Positions 1 to 14,453 of a DNA stretch of 64,000 bases are shown here, one piece after another. A program made the translations under genes and the position numbers. The notes beneath the pieces are model-generated. The model was not told where the DNA came from, did no database searches, and saw only the letters and a program-made list of their open reading frames with translations. The stretch's first letter is position 1. Each line of letters starts with the position of its first letter. This DNA is from Prostheceraeus crozeri (Eukaryota > Platyhelminthes > Polycladida > Euryleptidae): assembly GCA_907163375.1 (NCBI GenBank), contig CAJQUW010006864.1, positions 434,001 to 498,000 of the forward strand. The letters are read 5' to 3'.

Positions 1-2151
1 TGTAATCTAGACTGATCTCAGTAACCTTTTTTTAACTCTCATTTTTATTTCATTCATGCGTACAACTTAAGCACTTGTCATAACTCAAGTTCAGCGAGTA
101 GATGTTGAATGTAAGAAACATCATGTTATTGTGAAAATGATGCGTGAAATCTTCAAATAGATGAGGGTGAAAATGACAATCTATCGAATGTCAGTTTGAA
201 ATTTTCTGATATTTTTGTTATTTGTATAAATATAATACATGAGAATATCTACAATCACACAGTAATGGAATAAGAGATAAGACTATCCAAACTCACCACG
301 AGGCTGATATCGGAATCACTATGTACAATTTCCTTTCGCAGGTAATGAAAAACCTCACACCGTTCGTCTGTTGTTATGGATCACCTCACAAGTATTTAGG
401 TTTCAGTTTCGAAAGCATACGCACACTTTGACAAAAATAATATCATGGTGTGATTCAAACAAATATGTTTCTTGCTCGACAAATATGACAGGTTTGTTTT
501 TCGTCTCTTATCATCTTCGACTTGAAATGACGGAGACAGAAGCTACATGCGCAAACTTTTTATCATCTATATTTGTTGTAGTGGCTGGAAACATAAAAAC
601 ATTTTCCTGATGAATTTTCCATATCTTATGCACGAAATAAGCTTTTAAATTTCAAAAGTTTATAGCAGCCACATCTGGTCTAAAACTACTGTACGTCATG
701 TGACAAAGCTGCGAAATCAGCATATGACGAAGTGAATTACATTACGAAGTGTGTTACAAAGTAGGCCTACATATGAAAAATTTTAGGAATAGGACAACTG
801 AAATGCTATGTATATTTAATTGCTCCATAAGGGACGTCTTCCATTTTTCGATATACAACAAAATACAGGTTCTGTCTTTAGCTAAGTAAATATTAATGAA
901 AACATATTTTCAGATTTTCGGATGTTTCAGATTCACCAGAAACGTCCAAGAATCAGTAAATATTGTTTTTAGAGAAATATATTGTAATAGATCGATAAAT
1001 TTGAAATGAAACTTTAACACCTTGTTTTGCGGCAAATTCGTGTGGTTATATAGGCTACATATTGCATAATTGTTTGCATGCACCGATTCAATGTCAAATA
1101 TTGAAAATAAATTTGAATGTATCAACGTGTACTAAATCCAGTAGAGTCGCTTTTAGTCTTTCACTGCACAACTTCGGCTACACCCTGCAGGGTATAAAAT
1201 AGGCAGATAAGCAACTCCTTATGCAAATTTGACATCAAAATTTACAATCATTTGCTGCTATTCAAATTCAAATAGTAATGCTTGTATTTGAGTAGGCTCT
1301 TTAAAAATTATTAAATTGAAAAACTCCCACAAGATGCATTGATTCGATCATGTTTCTTTCCTAACCAAATGAAGAAAATGAATAATTCTCAACGTACAAT
1401 GGAATGACTGTTCAACACCTGCTAACATGACCAAAGAGGAATGTCTGGCATCGAACTACAAAGTGTATTTTGACTGACACGTACACACACAGGAACGACA
1501 CATGTGGCATTCAGTTTCTTGCTCCATGTTCGGCAAACTTTTACAAAGTGTCAGCATCTTTTTTACCACCTAAACACACCAAAGTTGATCGATTTTCTTG
1601 CTCACCACATGCATTCTTCAACTCATCCATCATTCCCCGCATCCAACATCAGTGATCAAAGCGGCGGGAGCGCCAAATGTTAATTAAGTGTCCGCTACAT
1701 GGTCAAGTGTCCAGCCGAGATTCTCGCACGCTATAAGTGTATTACAAGGCGTGCCGTTGGGAACTACTCGAAACTATTTGTCATGTAAAAGATGGGCTTC
1801 AACTTAGGGAATTGAACACCTTTGTGGGTGGCATGATCGAGGGTTCGCACTGGGAATGTGTCTGGTGAGGAGAAACAAATAGGCAGAAACATGTTGTCCA
1901 ACAATGGCCTCTCTTCGTCTTGCTGATTAACTTTACACGAAATTGGTAGTAAGGGAAATTCAACTCGCGAGTATTCCCATTTCGAAAATGCGTTCGAGCG
2001 GACTTAGCCATACGAAAATAAGTGAAATAACAGACTTCCATTCATTCCTTCCTAGTCTCTTTTCAAGTGACAAACCTCTTTTTCATATAGGCTGTACGTC
2101 ATTACGTGCAATCATTCATCAATAACGACACGGATGATCGAACGATTAGGC
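1..2151. other. Intergenic, no gene recognised
   Basis: AT-rich DNA with only short chance ORFs of 60-80 codons on both strands. None has a recognisable domain, a convincing splice context or a codon pattern unlike the background. I see no RNA gene and no repeat of note here. Confidence 0.6.
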
Positions 2152-2195
2152 GAGAGAGAGAGAGGGTGAGTGAGTGAGTGAGAGAGAGAGAGAGA
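2152..2195 (+). repeat. GA / GTGA microsatellite
   Basis: A run of GAGAGA, then GGTGAGTGAGTGAGTG, then GAGAGA again. It is a compound simple repeat with no flanking coding sequence. Confidence 0.9.
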
Positions 2196-5100
2196 ATTAT
2201 TGAGAGAAGACAATTACTTCATCAGAGGGAGAAAGATTTCTTCATCAGAATATTCTTCGACTTAAAGCTTCTATTGAGGAAGATCTTCATATCTCAATGT
2301 TGTGCAGGATAAAAGAAATCAGCAATAACGCTTATTAACACGTTAACCAGCTGCAGTGAATCCGCTAAACCTGGAAATATCATCAAGTCGAGAAATGCGA
2401 GCTTCATACTGACTCTACGGGGGCCGAATTTGGGAAAGCACTTTCGACTTCCTTTTCTCTTGGTTTCCTTCAGGTTTAAAGGGTTGGGTCTCCACTCTCG
2501 TTCATTCGTCCAGCATTTTATCATCCTTACTATTCTCTGAGACATTTCGACTGTCAGCAACGGGGAAGTTTCGATAAGCGTCTGTTCGCCCTTAACTAGG
2601 TTGGTTGCATAAGATAAACAGACAGTGAGAATATACACACATAACATGGCCCCTATGCCAAATTTTCGAATAGTTCTGAGATTGACAGCATTAGTGCCAA
2701 TCTGATGAGCATCGAGTCAATGAATAGATTAACAGGACGCATGAACCAGAACGCCTCATTATCTTTGGCAGCCCAAATACGTTAAATTATAACTAAACTG
2801 GCCTAATAAACCTGAAAACTCTTTGTCATCGTGTAAATCGTCAAATATTAAGGAATTGGAATGACATAAACTTCAGTTTTTATTCAGTTCAAGAACTTGA
2901 ATTTGAACCCAAGGAAAATCTTTTTCAACCTCAGGGACATGTAGCAGGTATTTTTTTGTACGCTTTGGCTGAATACAGACATGCAAATTCGTAGACGAAT
3001 AGACTTGCACACCCCCAATGTGACACGCAGCAACGGATATAACCTTGCACTAGCCGAAGAAGACGTGCATTAACGTTTCCATGCTGTAATCCCAGTGTCA
3101 ACTGCATTGGTAAGCAGCCAGACAGCATCATTCAAAACTAAATTCAGCATTACTACGAATTATCGTTACAACGATTGGAATTATATTTACGTAGAACTGA
3201 GAAATTAATACGATTGCGAATTAAAACAATCTGATCAAAAATACTATGTTTCCGATTTTGCAGCAGTGGCTATACGGTGAAAGAGGGATTGATAATAACC
3301 TTGATGAGCAAAATGCAAACTAATGCTCAGGTATTAGTAATTGTAATTCTTCATTCAATTTGTTTGTGAATTGAAAAATTATATTTAAACAACGGTCACA
3401 ACAAAGAATTCATGATACTTCATTTGCATCTATTTCTTGACTGATGCAATTGAGCTTACTTAGCTAACAATAATATACATGAAGTCTTTGCAGACCACAC
3501 CTTTAAGGGAGCACTCATGAGGCAACTGTGAATATGAATTAATAAGATTTAGTGGCTTATATCCAAACTAATGCAATCAACTTGGTTTAAATAGTACATT
3601 TGACAATTTTGAGTATTCAAACTTCGGATTCTGAAAAATTTAGATAACTTTTTCATTTTCTGTCTACATCCTGGATCCCCGGACGGAAGTCCTGGAATTC
3701 CTAGGTATTTATCTTTTCATAGGTTTGGGACAAATAGTCATATACTTAAAGTAATCTCGTCAGTTTTTTAATATTCTGCAATGATGATTAGGTGTTGAGT
3801 TCGACGAGAGCATAAGTTAAACAGAAAAGATTTTTCAATTACACTTTGCAACATGTCACTTATCTCAATAGTCTGTTTATGGATTTTCCTTGCTATCTGA
3901 CCAATTAAATGGAATTTAAATTGATAATACTAATTGTGGAAATTTGATTTGATGAAAATTGTTATGATATTAATGAGACTGTTTGAAAAAAATTGTCCTC
4001 TTTCTCTTTGGCATATCTACAAACGCGATAGGTTGAATAATTTTATTTTCCATGACCGACTTTTCAGCATTAGTTAGATTAGAATTGTCAATTTAAAAGC
4101 ACAGCTTTGAATATTTCAATTTAGCTTTTTTTTAGTTCTATTTCGACAAGAAAGAAACCATTCCTCGCATAGACAAACCCTGAAGCAAAATCCATTCTTG
4201 AAATCTGTCAACATGACACCAAGAAAGTAACTGATGTTCGTCGTTTTGTTACCTTGTGCCTCGAGCTATTCATATGTCCTCAGTCATACATTCATTACTC
4301 AGTATATGGAGAGGATCAAATTTTGGTAATCGAATGTCTGAGTATTTACGAGAAAATGCAATTAAAATACAACTATGAAATAACTCAGCAATTAGTGGAT
4401 GACATTAAATCGCAGTCGCAGTAACTGGTATGGCGTAGTGAACGGGTGATTGCAGTGAAAGCAAAACGACAAGCTTTGACCTCCAAAAAATGAAACAGTT
4501 TTTAAAGAATAGCGCTTTAATTACATTCGAATGAAATTAATTTCAATACTTCATTAAGTCTTCGCACTTTTTGATGGAAAGTCCCATGCACAGCAGGTTT
4601 ATAAAATTTTGCTGGGTAGGATAAACTCGTATAAATTTTGAACTCATTAAGTACAGACAGAAATGTTAATCAACTTTCGCATTTTTTGATATCTAAACTA
4701 AACAAAATTACAAATCTTGCATTTAAATCAAAATTGTGATTCCAATGAGATACTTGGACAATTTCCTCAAATATCGACTTCTGAAAGACGATGTAAACTT
4801 AAGATTTAATTGTATAGGTCTGATTCTTCTTACTGTCATCTTACCATGCTTTGTCTGTATATTTTTATAATGATACTAAAGTGGTGAAAATACATGCTTC
4901 ATGCATATGTATATACACATCTACATAATGCATAAAACATGCTCTAACATATTTCTTCAAACTTGGTGATGTTGTACAGTGCATGGTGCTTTTATATCTA
5001 TATCTTGAAAGAAGTTCTTTCAATATATTTCAACTTCGAAATCCAAGCCTATCCAACGCTGAAAGAAACCTTATTTTCTTCTCGGGTTTCATGGAATTTT

Positions 5101-8100
5101 GTGAGTTTTCATATTATAAATAAAAAGTTAATAGGTACTTCTTATACTAATAAAAGTTGTCATTTGTCATGAAGTGTGCATTGTCTTTGCCTCTTCTTTG
5201 CCTTTTCTTTATTTAGTAATAACTGCTGCGAAAATCAGCATTAGCCTCTGTTGTCCTAATCCTACAGTTTTCATACTGTTAGGAAAAATACTTTTAAGAA
5301 AAATAATGCTACTAGTCTACTATATTTTAAATACTGATACTCGAGAGGCGAGCGCATCGAATATACGCATTATCTGATGGCTTCCAAGACTATATACAAT
5401 ATACATATACAAATATACAAATATACACAGTCAACAACTCATTATAGCGAATCACATAATCAATGACCTATACCGCGACTTTTGCTGGTAATTAGATAAA
5501 TTTGGCAATATTGTTCATTATCTCACATACTACAGCAATGCAGGACACAATTACGAATGTTGAATTTTACTGGTAAGTTAAAGTTTCGATAAAATCAATT
5601 TAATAGCTGGATTGCCAAAAAGACAAAAAGAAAGTTTTAAAACAATGTTCCCAATTTACTTTTAAAGTCAAGTTTTAAACATGATTTTGCCATCGTGATT
5701 TAGCACGTTGCTTTAAATAATTGCTTCCAGAAACCCCGTGTCTTAAATGAAGATATGACTCTCAAATTGTGTCTTTTACTGTGATATAAACACAGTTGAA
5801 AAACTTTGTCTTTAGATTTTCTTTAAACCGTGGTTTTAAATGTGGTTTTCAGAGCCGTTTTATCACATAAGCATTTTAAACCGTGCTTATGAAAATACCT
5901 TTGAAATTCGTTATGACTTTTAAATCCTGATTGAGATCTAAGTAATTTATGAGTATGATATGGACTTGTTGATATCAGACTCCTTAAAATGTTTCATTCA
6001 CAGCGAGAACGTATAAAGACAAGTAAACCAATAATCATGCTATCTATCTATATGGCTTCCTACAGAGGCGATTGCGCAGGTTCAGGATGTGTCAAAGAAG
6101 TTGAACTTCCCTGGCAAATGTAGGTATCGCATGATAAAATGCATGAAGTAGTAAGCTTTCAAGTGATCGACATTGCGTGTAGTTTATTTCATCTGAGTGA
6201 GCCTCTTTTGAAGACACCGATATGTTTGATAGTTTTCTGAATTGAAAATACATATTGTACTTTTGTTTCATAATGTTTTTCATATTCTTTTAAATTCTAC
6301 ATTTCTGCTCATTGAATTTACTATTATTTTATGAATGCCAAGTTACTGAGGTCCAATATTTTGTCCGAAAGCAATTTTCTGATATTTATTTCTTTAGTGA
6401 GACACATCTTCAGAAAAATAAGGCACGGAAATGACAAATCATAGAATTTATTCTGTGCTGACGTTTTGTACTTGTCCTTTGTCAGGGCAAATGTATACAC
6501 GGGCACATGCATGACACAGCTTATATACGAGGTACATAGCACATATGAAGCTGATAAGACACATCAAATTACATGTAGAAGTCAGTCATTTCATTTCTTC
6601 TATTCATTTTTGGTTCTAGAAATTTGAATTGGCGAGCTTCGGACAATGTAGTATTGACAGGATCACTACATTTATTAATAATCTGCACATGGAAGCTATA
6701 GCTATCAATAGAACCATTGTGATGTGGATTTCTATGAATCAAATTGTCAGAAATAGCATTGATTTTATTGCAGGCATTAATGATATTGTGTTGTTCAGCA
6801 TACCGCAAAAAAAGGGCGGCTTTGCCGATTCTGTACATATACAAGTTAAACCTATACGGTTAAAAATTATGAATCCCAACCATCTGCTGACGGCATTACT
6901 ATATATTTGTTTCTGTCTCCTCCTCGAATAGCTGAAAATAGTGCAGCAGGGATCTATTCGGTTTCCGATGACTCAGTAAAGTATGAGTTATGAGGTCAGC
7001 AACATAACGAGCTAGGACTTTGTGACGGTTGCAATTGGCACTGCCATTTTTTAAAAAGCTGAAAAAAATCAAGGTATAGTCTTTATTGCGAACTCATCTA
7101 GACACTTCACAGATGGTCTGCCAAACATATTTGAGCAGATCACGCCAAACTTTCAAAGACTCGGCTTGATTGACAAGGACTACATGTATAAGGTACAGAA
7201 CAGTAAATACGGTGCTAGTCGGGACAAGAAACAGGGAATTGACTCAGTAGGAGAAGTAGGAATTGCTATGTGTGCTGATTTTTACAATTTCATGCATACA
7301 TAAATCATTCTCAGCTATTGAAGTTGTTCTCAAAAATTATAAGCCATTTTTAAGGTCAGTTATCCGGAATACAACAGAACTTCGAATTAGAGGTAGGGTT
7401 TTAGAACATGTTAGTAGTGATTCAATCATTTTTATCGTTTCCTTTCAATTGAACAACCTATTAAAAGCGTCGGCATCATGCTGTGGTGTGTGAACATCTA
7501 CATACCTACATCTGACCTACTTTTGGTACACCTGTTTGTGACTCAGAACTTCACCATCAACAAACATCATCTGTCCTTTTAGCACTGAAACGATGAAAAT
7601 AATTATGTTTCTATGATTATTACTCTTCTTTCTTCATTACTTGAGTCCAAATTTCAATCCTACTGCTCACTTTACAAGTCAGCTCCGTCTAACAACTTCA
7701 CTACATTCGATTTCTCATTGAGACGTTGTGAAAATCAATCACTTCCCCGCCCACTACCCAATCTTATTTGTTGATGTTTTCTCTGGTATCTCTTCGCTCA
7801 CCTCTTCTAAGATTCCAGTAGTACTCACAGCAGAATATTGTCTCTCAGTCATTCAGCTGTTGTACTAGATTTGTGATGTTCAATTCAATCGTAACATTAG
7901 TGTTTTTCTTGGGAATTCTTGCAACTTGACAAGTGTTTTCTCAAACCATATGATCCCGTGGTGACTTCCTACCCTCTCTGACTTCCCTATAGAAGAAAGA
8001 AGCACTCACAAAAGAATTGACGGGAATATCTTGTCTCACAGCTTGTATGACTACCGCCCCAGCGCACAAGAACAAGGTGTTTGAGCAAGGATTTTGAGAA

Positions 8101-10480
8101 ATGAGATGATGACATCGTATTGTCACTATAAAATTGCTCTTCGCTTGCAACATTTGTTCTGACAAGTGCCTGCAGATTCAAAAGTTGTTGAAACAGAATT
8201 GAATTGCTTAACTTATTGCCCAATGGCAACCTGACAAGCTGGATGTTTTGCAATTGCCCATTCTAAGGCGAACATCAAAGCGGGATTTTACAAAGTGCTT
8301 CTTAAACTTCTCATAAAAGCAATTAATGGCATCATGTTCATTTGTCACACATGGATTTGCCTAGAAAATGTATTTTAGTTTAGTCATTGTACACTTGAAA
8401 ATCACGAGAAGAGAAATTATTTTGTGAAGTCATATTTTTGAAGTATATTTCCTCAAGAATTGTAGAAGGTCAAAACTTCAATAGTGCTATATAAGACTGA
8501 TTTTTTATATTACCAGCTGATGGACTCTATCATGGAACTGATGACGTGGTTCATATGATGATCTTGATGATTATTTGACAAATGTGTATGATGTCGTTAA
8601 ATCTTGTGGGTCATGAGCATTCAATTCGTCTCTTCGTAGATTTTTTTCATGCTAAACACCACTTTCCAGCGCTAAAATACTTTTCTCGAAAATCCATATT
8701 TGAAAATGAACTTCGGGAATCAATTAAAAAATATGAAGAAATAACCACATCAAAAATTCAAGATGTGTATTTCATAAAGAAAAGAAATTCACGACTTCGA
8801 TTGGTGATACATGAGTTCTTAAAGAAATACGTATAGCCTATTAGGCTAGTGGTTTTAAAATTTTATATTTTTTAAGTCATTTACTATCGCACAGTCTACA
8901 TTTATTTAATAATAGACTATTTCATGGAAATCGAATCCACTTATGCACGCACCCTACAAGTAGCAGGCATACATGATATTGTATGCTCCAAAATAGATTG
9001 CATTGCATATAATATGGGTAACGTCACCATTCTTCACTTCTTTCGTGATCAGAATGAGGATCGTCTGCGGCATGAAATTTCAGACATTACTCAGGAGTGG
9101 CCAAAGCTACATTCACTCTCTCTCTCCTTTCTCTCTTTTTTTCTTTCCGATAATTCTCCATTTTAAGATACTAATGCTGCGATTAGGATATCGAGTCTTA
9201 CGTAGGCATAGAAAATAGAGTGAACATGTGTATAATTTCTTGTCAAAGAAGCCTCTACGTGTTTTTTTATTTTTCATGTAAAAAGGTACTCTTCGTCACA
9301 ATGAAATTACTTTCAATGCTACCTGCCTTAGAGCCCGATTTTGTCAAATGCGGTCTGCAATGCTCCCAACTATTTACGGGAAAATCTTTTAGGTGATGAG
9401 TGTAGTGCTCTTGAAATCATGATCTTGGGTTATGATGATTCTCACGAGAACTTGGTTTCGATTGTTGATCGTCAGTACGAAAGATTTTGAAATCTGCTGT
9501 TGATAATGAATGTGATTAGGCATTTTGTTTCCTTGAGATACGCTGTCCACTCCGACGGCTTATAGGTTAAGATCTGAACCGCATTCTATAATTCTTTCGT
9601 CAAGTTTTGTCCTTTATCAAGTCTTCTGTTCGAGTACTATTTTAATTTTATTTTTAAACAATTCTGTCATATGTCCATCGCATATGTGGAGTCACAAAAA
9701 TGCCTCTCTTATCTTCCATCTGTCTCCGACGTGTTTGGGGTTGGGCTGAGTCGTGAAAAGTCAGTCTACATGATATAAATTCAATTAAATATTCGTAATG
9801 TATAATTTCAATTGTGGAAATAACTTGAACACAAAGCAAAATAGTTTACTTTCAGCAAGAATTGTTGTTAGAAGACAAAATCATAAATTCATGTGACTCT
9901 CTGAGTGCTATGTTGATAAGATCTACATGAACTACTGATTTTGCAATTTATTCTCTTCCATCAAATAATACTGGAAATGAAATTTATTGAAATTTCATAA
10001 AAATGAATAAAAATGATACATCAACATCTATATCAACATGATCTATCAAAAGGCTTGATCATTACCTTATGAATGTATGATGATACCTACGCAGAACAAG
10101 AGATTTCCTCACGTACTTTAATGAAGGAGGAAGGTTAGACTAGATCTGAGAACATGGCCCAGTTTTAAGTCTATCTGCCCGGCCCATTTTCAATGCCCTT
10201 TTGTGTGACCGTCGTATCTGGAAAACAATGAAAGTTTATTTTTTGTTATATGACTTGTTTAATATCCGAATGATTATTATTAAACTTCAAACCGATAGAG
10301 TTGAATTACGTCATCTATTCAACAACAGAGGAACTTCAGCTCTAATAGGCCTGTATTGTTTAATTTGTTGTCTATAAAAATGTAGTTTGTCTTTTTTTGT
10401 TGATTTAAGAGAATGTAAATTTAATTAAAGCAATAAATAAGCAGAAGAGACGAAACTTCTGAAGCAGCAATTGACTATAA
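2196..10480. other. Intergenic flank upstream of foxC, no gene recognised
   Basis: About 8 kb of AT-rich DNA. The longest ORF, 117 codons on the minus strand at 2294-2647, starts with a hydrophobic stretch but matches nothing I know. A short TATACA-type low-complexity patch lies near 5390-5430. Distal regulatory elements of foxC could lie here, but nothing in the sequence alone singles them out. Confidence 0.5.
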
Positions 10481-10489
10481 TATCAGTTC

Positions 10490-10794
10490 ACAAGAGCGCA
10501 AGAGCGGCGAATGCGCCGGAAAGGAAAGCGGATTTCTCATTGGTTGCTATTCGCATTCTGATTGGTTCAAGCCAATGTTTGGCGGTGCCACTGATATGAG
10601 TCGAACGAAGCGCTCTCTGTTTGGAGGCTAGCCCATGCGACCGCCCATTGAGAGACCAACTGCGTTGAAAGCTGCTAACTACACTTCATAAAATACAATT
10701 TGATTGTTTGGTGTGAAAACTTTAAACTGACTCGTACGTACGCGACTGTCGTTTTGCTTTCCGCAACATTTGTTGAATACGATCCCAAGCTATT
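10490..10794 (+). promoter_or_regulatory. Presumptive foxC proximal promoter and 5' UTR
   Basis: This block is richer in GC and CpG than its surroundings. It carries three CCAAT boxes: ATTGG at 10539-10543 and 10561-10565, and CCAAT at 10572-10576. A TTTGGCGG motif follows directly (about 10578-10585) and resembles an E2F-type site. A weak TATA-like CATAAAA lies near 10686. The start codon at 10795 has A at -3 and G at +4, a good context. The transcription start is not identified. Confidence 0.45.
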
Positions 10795-11297
10795 ATGGCG
10801 GACACACCGTGGTCATCAATGGCAGTCGCAGCAGCTCGTTACAATGTTTCGACTCAGCAAACCGGTTCAACTTTCGGCTCTGCTAATCCCGCCGGCTCTG
10901 CTGTTGCTGCTGCGAGCATGATGTCAGGATTCTGGGCGTCAACGGCCGTTTCTTCTGCCTCTCAAGCTGGCCTGCCTGCTCCTCCTCCTGCTCATCACCA
11001 ACATGAACTGCCTCCAAGTGCCATCGGAGTATCTCCAGTAACTCCCGGATCCGGGTATTATGCCAACAGTGCCATGACTGCGGCCGCTTATTCCCCTTAT
11101 GGGACTCAGGCCGGATATCATCCTTATCGAGCTGCTGGCATGGTTGCATCGCCTTACCAGTGCAGTATTTCAACCCCAACGTCGAAAGATTTGGTAAAAC
11201 CGCCGTATTCATACATCGCTCTCATTGCAATGGCTATTGGATCTACTCCAGACAAAAAGATTACTCTAAGTGGCATTTATCAGTTTATTATGGAGCG
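10795..11297 (+). CDS. foxC: Forkhead transcription factor FoxC, exon 1 of 3
   Basis: This exon encodes residues 1-167 and two bases of codon 168. FoxC proteins are nuclear winged-helix DNA-binding regulators of mesoderm and other embryonic tissues. The N-terminal arm is rich in Ala, Ser, Gly and Tyr, as in other FoxC proteins. The forkhead domain begins at about residue 135 with [14 protein letters not shown] and continues through [16 protein letters not shown], which is helix 1 and helix 2. The exon ends at CG|GTGAGT, a strong donor, in phase 2. The Arg codon is completed by the A at 32468. The start at ATG 10795 was chosen because it opens [10 protein letters not shown] in good context and gives a normal-length N-terminus. 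An overlapping ORF in another frame (10700-10921) is a shadow. Assignment to FoxC and not FoxL1 or FoxD rests mainly on exon 2. Confidence 0.93.
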
Positions 11298-13234
11298 GTG
11301 AGTATGGTCAATTTTTGCAAAAAATGAAATTAATTGTAAATTTATCCTTATAGTTAACTTACCATCAAAATGAAAGATACTAACACAAACTAGCTAAATA
11401 TGAATGCGAAAAATCATCCAGTAGTGAATGAGATGCCGCTGAAAAATTTTGCAACAATTCTTTGTAATCGGTACATCAAAGAAAAATTGGATGGATTTTT
11501 TCCTAAATAGTGATATAGATGCCGCAAATTGCATCAGTCGTATTCTTATGAATTTCTTAAAAAATAATCAAATGCTTAAAAGCATCTTCAGTTCAATCTC
11601 TAAAATGCACTGTTGTAAATCTTATGCTAGTTCATCAGTCGATCAACAGTTTAATGACTTATATTAATGAAAACACATAGTTGGGATGAATAAAGCTGCC
11701 TTTGTTATCCTTCATCAAATCAAAGTATTTTCTTAAAGGTCATTGACAGCCACTTTAAGGTGTGGATGAAAATGTCTATCCAATAAAATCAATAAGTTAC
11801 AATTAAATACTTTTTGAAAATTACTCCAGTTATTTTATTTCAATAATTTCACTTGACCAAGGCTTCAGCCGAACATTTGTGCTCCATTGCATTAATGGAT
11901 ATTTCGAGGAATCGCAAACTTTTTTTCAATATTCATTAACTTCGATGGCTACTTTTCTGATTTTATTTCATAACTTATTTCTTAGCGATTTTTGTCAAGT
12001 AATTAAGTCCATGCAAGCTTTTATATAATCAAGCAACATTTTTTATATTACTCGACATTGAGCATATCAAGTCGATAGTAACAATTCAAAGCATATGTAA
12101 AGCTAACATTGTGTAACTCGGCCACGGAAGAAAGGCTCCGTGCCTAATGCGCTTCCGAGTATAAACAACGTTCATTTATTTTATTTTAACACAATTGTGA
12201 ATTTACTACTATTGTGTATTCCATCAAAACTTGAAGTTTAACTTAGCAACTTTCACATTGGTAGTGTAATTTCAAATGACCTGCTGCATCATGATATTTG
12301 AGAATACGTACATCTCAATGCAGTTATTTCCCGACAGCAAATCTCCTCTGGTCCTTCCTGAATCAAACAAATAAATCTGTTGCTTATGTCTGCAAAATCT
12401 GAGCAAATATTGCAGGTTTTAGCTTCGAGGTTTTTTTATCATCATTCAAGGAGACAAGATTCGGTAAGCACCATTTGGCGTGACTTACAATAAGCATTTT
12501 GTTGGATCATTTGATGTTGATAGTCAGTTATACAAGTTTTCTAACGTGAATGTTCAAAGAAACATGTAAGCAAATATTAAAGACAATATTCCAGTCGACC
12601 AGCAGGCGGTTTATGCTATGAAGATAAATAAAAGAAACAAAGACACAGCACAAGTTCAAAGTTTGCTGAAGTTATAGACTGTCATACTATGTGTAAAGTT
12701 TGATATTAAATTGTTTCTCGCAATTCTTCATGAATGTATACGATTGGTTGACGTATAGATGATGCTTTATTTTCGGTCAGCAAAAATAAATTATTCAATG
12801 TAAATAATTTTCAATGTTGCTCCATCAATAAGATAAGAAGTAAAAAGAGATTTCAGAAAATGTAAAAAGTCATAAAGCGATAATCGATTCAATTGCATAA
12901 TGCAGAAATGGAAATTCTTGTCATCAGATTAATAATCCTCATACTTGTCTATTGTTACAATGGTGCACACGAACACGGTTTTACACAATTACAATGACAT
13001 ATTTTACAAAATAAATACCATATTATATGGGAGATATGCGTGACGGCAGCCGCTATAAGAAAATTATAAATCTGCAATAGTCCCCACCCCCGATGAAAGA
13101 GTTACAGATTAAATTCTTTGTAGAAAAGGCCGATTTTAAATATCGTGATATTTTGAGTTTCGAAGCTCAACTTAGTTACAATCAATTTTTAAAATTAAAA
13201 TCATGCATTTAATATATTTTCATTATATGTGTGG

Positions 13235-14453
13235 CTTTCAAAAGAGCAAGTTTCTTTTCATTTATCCTTTCTTTCTGATGATCCTTTTTTAAAACATTTT
13301 ACACAATCTTTTTTCTTTATTTCCATGAAATAATTTTCCTCACAAAAACACCATCCTATTACTTCAAATGATCTTAATCACCTCTTGTATATCTTCCTTT
13401 TCAACACAATAGATATAGAGATAGACCCATAAAGACGTCCCCATAATAATTCACCCAGTTAATCATCACAAATCTAAACCATCAAATCACAAAATTATAA
13501 ACATATAACATTCCATTAATAATATGAGCGTTCACTATTTAGATAAATGTTATTTATAAAGAATCCTCAGAAAACTCTCTCACCCAACCCCTCTACAACC
13601 TACAAACTCCCCAAGCACCTCCCATTAAGCTCTCCTACAACTCATAATTCAATCAAACTTATTTGCAATATCAATCCCATCCGATAGAGATGAAAGTATA
13701 CTAGACTACTAAGAGATCGTCACTTCTCATTCAACTCCTCTCCTCGACCCCTACAGAGAGACCAAATCCCTAATCATTCTATCCCCTCCCTAGAGAGAAC
13801 CAATAAAACTTCCTAGAGAGACCCCTACGCACCACAATTCAAACAAACTTTCCAATAAATCAATTACTCATAAAACCATATCAACCCCTCATACAAATCC
13901 CCAACCTTATCCAACCACCACAACCCACTCACTCCAAATAATCCCCTAACACATACTCCCACTCACATATAGATCTCGCACACTCCATCGCCCTTCAATC
14001 CCTTACATAAACATTTTAAATAGTCACTATCTATTATCCACCCCCTCCCTCCCCCCCCCCCCCTTATAAAATGCCAACTCTAAAGTAATACATGAAACCA
14101 CCAATTCACAACCTCATCCTATCAAAAACACCCAATTTATCCAGCCACTACACAGAAATCTTTCTAACACCACTAATTATTCCAATTGCACACACCAGAC
14201 TATTCCCTCCATATTAGAGAGAGAGATCCATCCATTACAACTTAAGATCTTTTATAGACAAGAAAGATATACACCACAAAACTTCCCCCAATTACATAAT
14301 AGAGACTTGCCCAATTTCCCTACTATATTCTTGTCACACTTTCATTTTGTCACCCAGATGTCACTCACAAAAATTCACTCCACACATCAATAGAGAGATA
14401 TTGATCTCATAACTTATTAATATTGACTGTTCGATAAAGATTCGCCAATAACT
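13235..14453. other. 1.2-kb stretch with no GG dinucleotide
   Basis: Between the GG at 13233-13234 and the GG at 14454-14455 I find no GG on the plus strand, while CC is very frequent. Remaining G bases sit mostly in AGAGAG-type words, such as TAGAGAGA near 13791, 13815, 14217 and 14391. A poly-C run lies at about 14041-14063. The flanks are normal. It does not code and resembles no repeat family I know. It could be a real strand-asymmetric low-complexity tract or an assembly artefact. Confidence 0.85.

Noticed and set aside
601..660. CTGATGA ... GAAA as another hammerhead candidate
   Set aside because: The bases between them cannot form stem II, so it is a chance match.
2294..2647. 117-codon minus-strand ORF with a hydrophobic start like a signal peptide
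   Set aside because: No recognisable domain, no splice or promoter context, and AT-rich DNA of this length gives such ORFs by chance.
6569..6931. 91- and 100-codon ORFs overlapping on opposite strands
   Set aside because: They overlap each other almost fully, match no family I know and have no supporting signals.
10700..11212. ORFs in other frames or on the opposite strand across foxC exon 1
   Set aside because: They are shadows of the strongly supported FoxC frame in GC-richer coding DNA.
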